Shown: piece by piece, positions 1-4,596 of the stretch
How the letters are laid out: each line of letters opens with the position of its first letter
How positions within the stretch are numbered: position 1 is the stretch's first letter
Source of the DNA: Planctomycetota bacterium
GTDB lineage: Bacteria; Planctomycetota; SZUA-567; H5-PLA8
DNA length: 6,530 bases
NCBI GenBank assembly: GCA_025355035.1
Contig: JANXLS010000908.1
Span: forward strand, 1 to 6,530
Direction: 5' to 3'
Made by a program: the position numbers and the translations under genes
Notes under the pieces: model-generated
The model's input: only the letters and a program-made list of their open reading frames with translations
Told to the model about the DNA's origin: nothing
Databases searched by the model: none

Positions 1-1
1 C

Positions 2-79
2 GACTTCATCGAAACGCGTCTGTCTCAATTGCGAAAAAACGTAGAAATCGACAAACGTCGCAACGCCATAGACGAATGA
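2..79 (+). CDS. 3' end of an unidentified gene (partial)
   Basis: One plus-strand frame is open from the left edge for 25 codons and ends at TGA 77-79. The encoded tail is highly charged, with hydrophobic residues spaced as in an amphipathic helix (it contains TRLSQLRKNVEIDKRR), which suggests a helical or coiled-coil C-terminus. The codons resemble those of the neighbouring genes. The end converges with the next gene on the minus strand, leaving about 83 bases between the two stop codons, a normal arrangement. The fragment is too short to identify a family, and chance openness over 25 codons cannot be excluded because a second plus frame is also open here. No convincing terminator follows. 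Confidence 0.4.
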   Translation, partial: DFIETRLSQLRKNVEIDKRRNAIDE

Positions 80-162
80 CAAGCGTCGCCTGCTGGGCGG
101 CAGCATGATGAATGTACTCTTGCCGTTCTCTACGCACCTGCGTCTCTGCGAGAGAATATCCT

Positions 163-1074
163 TTACCGTCGCATCGTAATCGTCTTGTGATGATGCGGCA
201 CATAAGCGCCTTCGTGCCGCCCATAATCGCGATTGTAAACGCGCTCCTGCGCCCCGTTCAGAGGAATGATTTTTACAGTCCGAGCGTGGCGCATTTCTTC
301 CTGATTCCACGCGTTGCGTCGTTCGATTTCAAGCTGCTCAGCCGACTGGTTCGGCGTCGGCACATGCGCAGCGACGACTTTCGGAACCGTGATCGCCGCA
401 AGTTCCTTATCGCTTGCGCGGACCGAATTCAACGCAGTCTCGCTGTAAACAGAAATCCACCAACCGTCATACGCGTCCGGATCCGTCGCCGGAGTAATTT
501 CGTACGTGACACCATTTCGCGTCACCAAATCCTTGCTCTTCTTCAACGCGCGCAACGCATCGCGATCGGCCGAATCATTCAACAATGAAGACACGAATTC
601 GACGCAATGCGCCCGCGCTTTTTCATCGTTCAACAAACCATTTTTAATTCCAATTTCGAATCCCGCCGGAGCGCTCGGATCGCCGTACACATTGATCTCA
701 TAATTGTCGCCAACCTTGTGTGATTTATATGGAACGTTCCGCATAATCCCAACAGAAACCACTGTCGCCGGAATCTGCTGCAAATCCGTCGCCCACGCTT
801 CGCTGCTCAACTTCGAGACAATCGACCGGTAACTCGGCAAATGATTCGGAACATCAGCCGGCGGCGGCGTATTTAGCGCGCCCTTCGTAACCGTGTCAAC
901 GTCGCCCCGATCCACACGAATAATCCCGCTCCCGTAAAGAAGCACAACATGCCCCGCATTCTCTTGAAGAACCGTGCATTCATTAATCGCCACACCACTT
1001 TTCAGAGCCACTGAATCCGCGAAGACCGCCACGCAAACACTTGCCACGATACTCAACACCACTATTCGTTTCAT
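163..1074 (-). CDS. secreted protein of unknown function
   Basis: This encodes a 303-residue protein with a clear export signal: basic MKR, a hydrophobic stretch at residues 4-18, and a VFA-D site that predicts cleavage after Ala19. The first mature segment (about 20-62, DSVALKSGVAI and following) reads as a small beta domain of the 'V-LKxG ... G-V ... V-DV' style often found at the start of exported planctomycete and verrucomicrobial proteins. A proline-rich linker (about 68-80) leads to a larger mixed domain (about 82-235) containing GDNYEINVYGDP and DPDAYDGWWISVYSE. A charged helix follows (about 243-265), then a basic tail with HHH at 294-296. Two cysteines remain after processing, Cys33 and Cys157. 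The ATG is preceded by AGGAG at six bases and by a promoter-like sequence. I do not recognise the family. Periplasmic or cell-surface location is inferred from the signal peptide, and no lipobox is seen. Confidence 0.85.
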   Translation of the reverse strand: MKRIVVLSIVASVCVAVFADSVALKSGVAINECTVLQENAGHVVLLYGSGIIRVDRGDVDTVTKGALNTPPPADVPNHLPSYRSIVSKLSSEAWATDLQQIPATVVSVGIMRNVPYKSHKVGDNYEINVYGDPSAPAGFEIGIKNGLLNDEKARAHCVEFVSSLLNDSADRDALRALKKSKDLVTRNGVTYEITPATDPDAYDGWWISVYSETALNSVRASDKELAAITVPKVVAAHVPTPNQSAEQLEIERRNAWNQEEMRHARTVKIIPLNGAQERVYNRDYGRHEGAYVPHHHKTITMRR

Positions 1075-1080
1075 AATTCA

Positions 1081-1085
1081 CTCCT
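1081..1085 (-). promoter_or_regulatory. ribosome binding site of the secreted-protein gene
   Basis: On the minus strand AGGAG lies six bases before the ATG at 1074-1072. This supports that ATG as the start, which also gives an intact signal peptide. Confidence 0.7.
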
Positions 1086-1090
1086 GAGTT

Positions 1091-1118
1091 TTGAATTTGC
1101 AAAATGTCACCGTATGAT
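1091..1118 (+). promoter_or_regulatory. candidate promoter of gluQ
   Basis: TTGAAT (1091-1096) and TATGAT (1113-1118) are separated by 16 bases on the plus strand. Transcription would begin near 1125, about 70 bases before the gluQ start codon. An alternative -10, GATAAT at 1116-1121, would give a poorer 19-base spacing. The -10 covers nearly the same bases as the promoter candidate for the divergent gene. Confidence 0.4.
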
Positions 1119-1141
1119 AATCAAAGTTAACAACGGTTCAA
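1114..1141 (-). promoter_or_regulatory. candidate promoter of the secreted-protein gene
   Basis: Read on the minus strand, TTGAAC (1141-1136) and TATCAT (1119-1114) are separated by 16 bases, a reasonable sigma-70-like match. Transcription would start near 1107, giving a leader of about 30 bases that includes the AGGAG site. This is a pattern match only. Its -10 overlaps that of the opposite promoter candidate. Confidence 0.45.
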
Positions 1142-1180
1142 GCCATTCGATATTCAATGCAAGAACCGAAACCAAAATCG

Positions 1181-1201
1181 TTGAACCTTGAACTTTGAAC
1201 C
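1181..1201 (+). repeat. three tandem TTGAACY heptamers containing the gluQ start
   Basis: TTGAACC, TTGAACT and TTGAACC follow each other without a gap at 1181, 1188 and 1195. Because the period is seven, each TTG lies in a different reading frame. The frame of the first copy stops at TGA 1196-1198 and that of the second at TAA 1203-1205. Only the third copy opens the gluQ frame. An inverted copy, GGTTCAAG, lies at 1135-1142. Confidence 0.8.
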
Positions 1202-2145
1202 CTAATCTGATCTCCCGTTTAGCGCCCTCCCCGACCGGCGCGTTGCATCTCGGCAACATTCGCACCTTCATGTGGGCGTGGCTCTCGATCCGCTCGCAGG
1301 GCGGCACGATGTTGATGCGCATCGAAGATCTCGAAACGCCGCGCGTCAAACCCGGCGTCGCCGAAAAAATGCTCGACGACCTTCGCTGGCTCGGTTTCGA
1401 TTGGGATGGCGAAATCGTTGTCCAAACGCAACGCCGAAACTACTTCGCCGAAATCTTCGAAAGTTTAAAATCCCAAAACGCGCTCTACCCCTGCGTCTGC
1501 ACCCGCAGCGACATGCTCGCCGCCGCGCAAGGCGCCCCCAACGAGGGCGACCACGAACTGCGCTACCCCGGCACTTGTCGAACGCGCAGCGAATTAGAGA
1601 TGCGGGATCGCAGCGCTCATTCCGATCGCGCCCCCGCGTGGCGTTTAAAAACTTCGCTCCGTGAAATCGAATTCGACGATCTCCTTTCCGGAAAGCACCG
1701 CATTAATCCTCACGCCGAAGTCGGCGACTTCATCGTCGCGCGAGGCCCCGACAACCCAGCCTACCAGTTGGCCGTCGTCGCCGATGACATCGCGTCGCAC
1801 GTCACCGAAGTCGTCCGAGGCGACGATCTCATTCCCAGCACCGCGCGCCAACTCCTGCTTTACCAATTATTGAACGCCGCACCGCCGCGCTACGGCCACG
1901 TCCCACTGCTCATCGGTCCCGACGGCAAGCGCCTGGCCAAACGCCACGGCGACGCCCGCATCGCCTCCTTCCGCAACCAGGGAATCCGCCCCGAACGCAT
2001 AATTGGCACTCTCGCGCGTTGGTCGGGCCTGATCGATGAAAGCGACGCGAAGCTGAGCGACCTAATTTCAGTTTGGTCGTGGCAAAAGCTGAATCGCGAG
2101 CGCGTCATCTTGACGCCCGCGAAATTGTCCGAGATTGATTCTTGA
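1195..2145 (+). CDS. gluQ: glutamyl-Q tRNA(Asp) synthetase
   Basis: GluQ activates glutamate with ATP and attaches it to the queuosine base at the wobble position of tRNA(Asp). It is a shortened paralogue of glutamyl-tRNA synthetase without the anticodon-binding domain. The 316-residue length fits GluQ (about 300) rather than full GltX (about 470). Visible motifs are RLAPSPTG at 8-15, the HIGH-type signature HLGN at 18-21, RIEDLETPR, and a KMSKS-type loop GKRLAKRHG at 244-252, with Ala where Ser is usual. Cys100, Cys102, Tyr124 and Cys128 match the spacing of the zinc ligands of E. coli GluQ. The start is TTG: an in-frame TGA at 1189-1191 lies just upstream, and the first ATG (residue 26) would remove the HIGH motif. 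No clear Shine-Dalgarno sequence precedes it. dapL follows after 71 bases on the same strand, so a shared transcript is possible. Confidence 0.9.
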   Translation: MNPNLISRLAPSPTGALHLGNIRTFMWAWLSIRSQGGTMLMRIEDLETPRVKPGVAEKMLDDLRWLGFDWDGEIVVQTQRRNYFAEIFESLKSQNALYPCVCTRSDMLAAAQGAPNEGDHELRYPGTCRTRSELEMRDRSAHSDRAPAWRLKTSLREIEFDDLLSGKHRINPHAEVGDFIVARGPDNPAYQLAVVADDIASHVTEVVRGDDLIPSTARQLLLYQLLNAAPPRYGHVPLLIGPDGKRLAKRHGDARIASFRNQGIRPERIIGTLARWSGLIDESDAKLSDLISVWSWQKLNRERVILTPAKLSEIDS

Positions 2146-2204
2146 TTACTCACATCAATCCGCGATAAACTGCAGCAACGAGTTTCACTTTTTTTAGACG
2201 AACG

Positions 2205-2210
2205 AAGGAG
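2205..2210 (+). promoter_or_regulatory. ribosome binding site of dapL
   Basis: AAGGAG lies six bases before the ATG at 2217. It is the best-formed Shine-Dalgarno site in the window and fixes the dapL start. It contrasts with gluQ just upstream, which has none. Confidence 0.8.
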
Positions 2211-2216
2211 CAGTTC

Positions 2217-3464
2217 ATGAGCGAGTCGTACATTCAAAATCTCTTCGCCGAACGCATCGGCGGTAACAAATATGGCAAAGACACGGCGATTTATAAATTC
2301 GAAAAGATCAAGCGCGCCAAACGTGCCGCCACCTCCGCCAATCCCGGCATCGAGCTCATTGATATGGGCGTTGGCGAACCCGACGAGATGGCTTTTCCGA
2401 ACTGCGTGCAGGCACTGGCCGACGAAGCCGCCAAGCCCGAGAACCGCGGCTATGCCGACAACGGCGGGACCGAGTACAAAATCGCCGCGGCGAAATGGAT
2501 GCGCGAAGTCTGCGGCGTCGAATGCATCGACCCCGAAACCGAAGTCATGCATTCGATCGGCAGCAAAGGCGCGCTGACCGTCCTCCCGCATTGCTTCATC
2601 AATCCCGGCGACATTGCTCTGATGACCACGCCCGGTTACCCCGTTTACGGTACCCACACGAAGTACCTCGGCGGCTCTGTTTACAATCTACCTCTGACTG
2701 CCGCAAACAACTTCCTCCCGGACCTCGACAGCATCCCCGCCGACGTCCTGAAAAAAGCGAAGTCGCTCGTCATCAATTATCCGAACAACCCGACCGGCGC
2801 GTCCGCGACACCCGAGTTCTTTCAAAAAGTCGTAGCGTTCGCTAAGAAGAACAACATCGTCGTCGTTCACGACAGCGCCTACGCCGCGCTGGTCTTTGAA
2901 GGCAGGCCGCTCTCCTTCCTCGCCACGCCCGGAGCGAAAGATGTCGGCGTCGAATTGCATTCAATGAGCAAGGCCTACAACATGACCGGTTGGCGCCTGG
3001 GCTTCGTCGTTGGCAACGCCTTGATGGTCAAAGCCTACGGCGACGTGAAGGACAACAGCGATTCCGGCCAGTTCCTCGCGGTACAAAAAGCCTGCGCCTT
3101 CGCGCTTGGGCATCCCGAAATCACGCGCGAAATCTCCGAAAAATACAGCCGCCGCATGGACAACCTCGTCGGCGTCCTGAACTCGCACGGCTTCAAAGCG
3201 AAGAAGCCCAAAGGTAGCTTCTTCCTCTACGTCCCAGCGCCGAAAGCCGCAACAAGCCCCGACGGCAAACGCATCGCCTTCGAAAAAGCCGAAGAGTTTT
3301 CTCAATGGCTGATCACCAACGCCCTGATCAGTACCGTCCCTTGGGACGACGCCGGCCCCTACGTCCGCTTCAGCGTCACCTTTATCGCCAAAGGCGAAAC
3401 CCAGGAGCAGCGCGTAATAGGCGAAATCAACAAACGCCTTGGTGTAATGAAGTTTGAGTTCTAG
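2217..3464 (+). CDS. dapL: LL-diaminopimelate aminotransferase
   Basis: DapL is a PLP enzyme that makes LL-2,6-diaminopimelate from tetrahydrodipicolinate and glutamate in one step, bypassing the succinylase and acetylase branches of the lysine and peptidoglycan pathway. The 415-residue protein is a complete fold-type I (class I/II) aminotransferase. Lys252 in SMSKAYNMTGWR is the expected Schiff-base lysine and Arg260 a phosphate-binding arginine. PNNPTG (189-194) carries the conserved Asn191. Asp219 and Tyr222 in HDSAY should contact the pyridine ring, and Arg384 in YVRFSVTF should bind the substrate carboxylate. The N-terminal part (IGGNKYGKDTAIYKFEKIK) and the GYADNGGTE and SIGSKGAL segments match, from memory, the form annotated as DapL in Planctomycetes and Verrucomicrobia, not the plant/Chlamydia-like form. 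Function by family is likely but substrate specificity is inferred. A strong terminator follows. Confidence 0.88.
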   Translation: MSESYIQNLFAERIGGNKYGKDTAIYKFEKIKRAKRAATSANPGIELIDMGVGEPDEMAFPNCVQALADEAAKPENRGYADNGGTEYKIAAAKWMREVCGVECIDPETEVMHSIGSKGALTVLPHCFINPGDIALMTTPGYPVYGTHTKYLGGSVYNLPLTAANNFLPDLDSIPADVLKKAKSLVINYPNNPTGASATPEFFQKVVAFAKKNNIVVVHDSAYAALVFEGRPLSFLATPGAKDVGVELHSMSKAYNMTGWRLGFVVGNALMVKAYGDVKDNSDSGQFLAVQKACAFALGHPEITREISEKYSRRMDNLVGVLNSHGFKAKKPKGSFFLYVPAPKAATSPDGKRIAFEKAEEFSQWLITNALISTVPWDDAGPYVRFSVTFIAKGETQEQRVIGEINKRLGVMKFEF

Positions 3465-3475
3465 AAATGGTCGAA

Positions 3476-3517
3476 AGCAACGAGCGTTTCAAATTAAACG
3501 CTCGTTGCTCTTTTTTT
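3476..3517 (+). terminator. rho-independent terminator after dapL
   Basis: AGCAACGAGCGTTT (3476-3489) pairs perfectly with AAACGCTCGTTGCT (3496-3509), a 14-bp stem with a six-base loop CAAATT. One C and then seven T (3511-3517) follow. The hairpin begins 11 bases after the dapL stop. It lies between two convergent genes, but the minus-strand side lacks a good T-run after the stem, so it should act mainly on dapL transcripts. Confidence 0.93.
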
Positions 3518-3553
3518 GAATCATATGGAGTTCAATGTAGCAATTCCAATCCT

Positions 3554-4369
3554 CTACATCTTCAAGCTCCCCTTCGCCTCCGCAATACTTACCGTCTGCC
3601 GCTTCCGCCCAATAAAAAAATGAATCTCCGTGTATCCCGCCGCTGTCAGGTTGTCGCATGCCAGTTCAAAATCGTCACCCACGCGCCCCGGTTTGTGCGA
3701 ATCCGATCCGATGACCACGGGAATATTCCGGCGATTCATCTCGCGCAGAATGACCGGCCCTGGATTCATCTCTTCGATCGACTTCTGAAGCCCCGACGTG
3801 TTGAGTTCCATCGCCATGCCCGTCTTCGCGATGCGGTCCAAGCATAAACAAATGTGCTCAAGCATCTGCTCGACATTCCACGTTCGCGGCGCGATGTTTT
3901 TGACCAAATCGGGATGTGAAAGGCAATCGAAGAGACCCGTCTCCGCCGCTTCGGCCAAATGCGTGAAATACTGCCGCTGAAACGCAACAGGATCGCCCGT
4001 AAAATAGCGCGCTCGGTATTCGGCCAGCTGCGGGTGAATCGATCCCAGCACATAATTCAACGGTGCAAGCTTATGCAGCTTCTCCAGATACGATTCCATC
4101 CCCGGCACAAAATCGCTCTCGAGTCCCACGAGAACTTCCACGCGTCCAAGCATCTTGACCCGAGCCTGTTCGACGATCTTCAAATACGTGTCGAATTCAT
4201 GCTCCTCCATCCGCACATGGAGCCCCCAATCGGCAACCGGATTGTGGCACGTAAAAATCACGCCGCGCAACCCCCGTCGTTCCGCCACTTCCGCATACTG
4301 TTCAGGATCGCCGGACGCATGTTTGCAGAGCGGCGTGTGCATGTGCGAATCAAACAAAATCGGTTTCAA
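3554..4369 (-). CDS. hisJ: histidinol-phosphatase-like PHP-family phosphoesterase
   Basis: The 271-residue protein has the metal-binding motifs of the PHP superfamily in order: DSHMH (His9, His11) with His17, CHNP (His42), GLESDF (Glu84), GSIHP (His112), LSHPDL (His152) and GSDSH (Asp223, His225). Length and motif wording fit the HisJ/HisK histidinol-phosphatases, which hydrolyse L-histidinol phosphate to histidinol in the cytoplasm, the step before histidinol dehydrogenase. No other histidine gene is in the window, so a related PHP phosphoesterase of different specificity is possible. The start is TTG. It is the only usual start codon between the upstream in-frame stop (4405-4403) and the first metal-binding motif, and GGGGA lies nine bases before it. 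The gene converges on dapL with about 90 bases between the stops, and diverges from the kinase-like gene. Confidence 0.85.
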   Translation of the reverse strand: MKPILFDSHMHTPLCKHASGDPEQYAEVAERRGLRGVIFTCHNPVADWGLHVRMEEHEFDTYLKIVEQARVKMLGRVEVLVGLESDFVPGMESYLEKLHKLAPLNYVLGSIHPQLAEYRARYFTGDPVAFQRQYFTHLAEAAETGLFDCLSHPDLVKNIAPRTWNVEQMLEHICLCLDRIAKTGMAMELNTSGLQKSIEEMNPGPVILREMNRRNIPVVIGSDSHKPGRVGDDFELACDNLTAAGYTEIHFFIGRKRQTVSIAEAKGSLKM

Positions 4370-4378
4370 GAATACAAT

Positions 4379-4383
4379 TCCCC
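4379..4383 (-). promoter_or_regulatory. ribosome binding site of hisJ
   Basis: On the minus strand GGGGA lies nine bases before the TTG at 4369-4367. It is an imperfect Shine-Dalgarno match, but it supports the TTG start, for which there is no ATG alternative before the DSHMH motif. Confidence 0.5.
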
Positions 4384-4417
4384 AGACCCTTATTTTAGTG
4401 ACCTAAACAACGTCTCT

Positions 4418-4445
4418 ATTTTAGACCACGCGTCGCGAATCTCAA
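4418..4445 (-). promoter_or_regulatory. candidate promoter of hisJ
   Basis: Read on the minus strand, TTGAGA (4445-4440) and TAAAAT (4423-4418) are 16 bases apart. Transcription would start near 4411, giving a leader of about 40 bases. The -10 lies within an eight-base word, CTAAAATA, repeated 26 bases downstream at 4398-4391. The second copy has no partner -35, so the first is preferred. This is a pattern match only. Confidence 0.4.
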
Positions 4446-4495
4446 GTTCGGCACATGACCGAATACTGAGACGCCACAACCCTCGAAAAATCTCT

Positions 4496-4510
4496 CGCAA
4501 AGACGCAAAG
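4496..4510 (+). repeat. short direct repeat CGCAAAG x2
   Basis: CGCAAAG occurs at 4496-4502 and again at 4504-4510, one base apart, inside the spacer between hisJ and the kinase-like gene. The wording resembles the short CGCAAAGA-type intergenic repeats seen in many bacterial genomes. With two copies it could also be chance. Confidence 0.45.
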
Positions 4511-4569
4511 GCCCGCGCATTAAAGAAATGATTCCACTTTTCGGGATTTTTAGAATTGAAAGCTGCGTC

Positions 4570-4575
4570 TATAAT
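4570..4575 (+). promoter_or_regulatory. candidate -10 of the kinase-like gene
   Basis: TATAAT is a perfect -10 hexamer, 21 bases before the ATG. No good -35 lies at 16-18 bases (TTTTTA is found at 4547-4552), and TTGAAA at 4556-4561 is too close. Transcription would start near 4582, giving a leader of about 15 bases that begins at the AGAGG site (4582-4586). That is short but possible. Confidence 0.35.
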
Positions 4576-4596
4576 ACGAAAAGAGGTTTATTTAAC

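Noticed and set aside
132..155. Small inverted repeats (ACGCA/TGCGT and TCTCT/AGAGA) between the two convergent genes at the left
   Set aside because: The stems are five pairs with two- or three-base loops and no T-run on either strand, so neither is a credible terminator.
112..588. Plus-strand open frame of 158 codons opposite the secreted-protein gene
   Set aside because: It is antisense to a gene with a signal peptide, ribosome binding site and promoter. Its product is arginine-rich with no domain, as expected of a mirror frame in GC-rich DNA.
1270..1272. ATG as alternative gluQ start
   Set aside because: Starting here would delete RLAPSPTG and the HLGN signature needed for ATP binding, so the TTG at 1195 is preferred.
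2167..2195. Weak hairpin (AAACT/AGTTT) followed by seven T between gluQ and dapL
   Set aside because: The stem is only five A/T-rich pairs with a ten-base loop and a gap before the T-run, too weak to call a terminator. gluQ and dapL may be co-transcribed.
1890..2657. Minus-strand open frame of 255 codons across gluQ and dapL
   Set aside because: It is antisense to two well-recognised enzymes, spans their intergenic gap and shows no motif. It is a shadow frame.
3959..4531. Plus-strand open frame of 190 codons opposite the hisJ 5' end
   Set aside because: It lies over the conserved PHP motifs on the other strand, has no family signature and runs into the spacer with basic low-information sequence.
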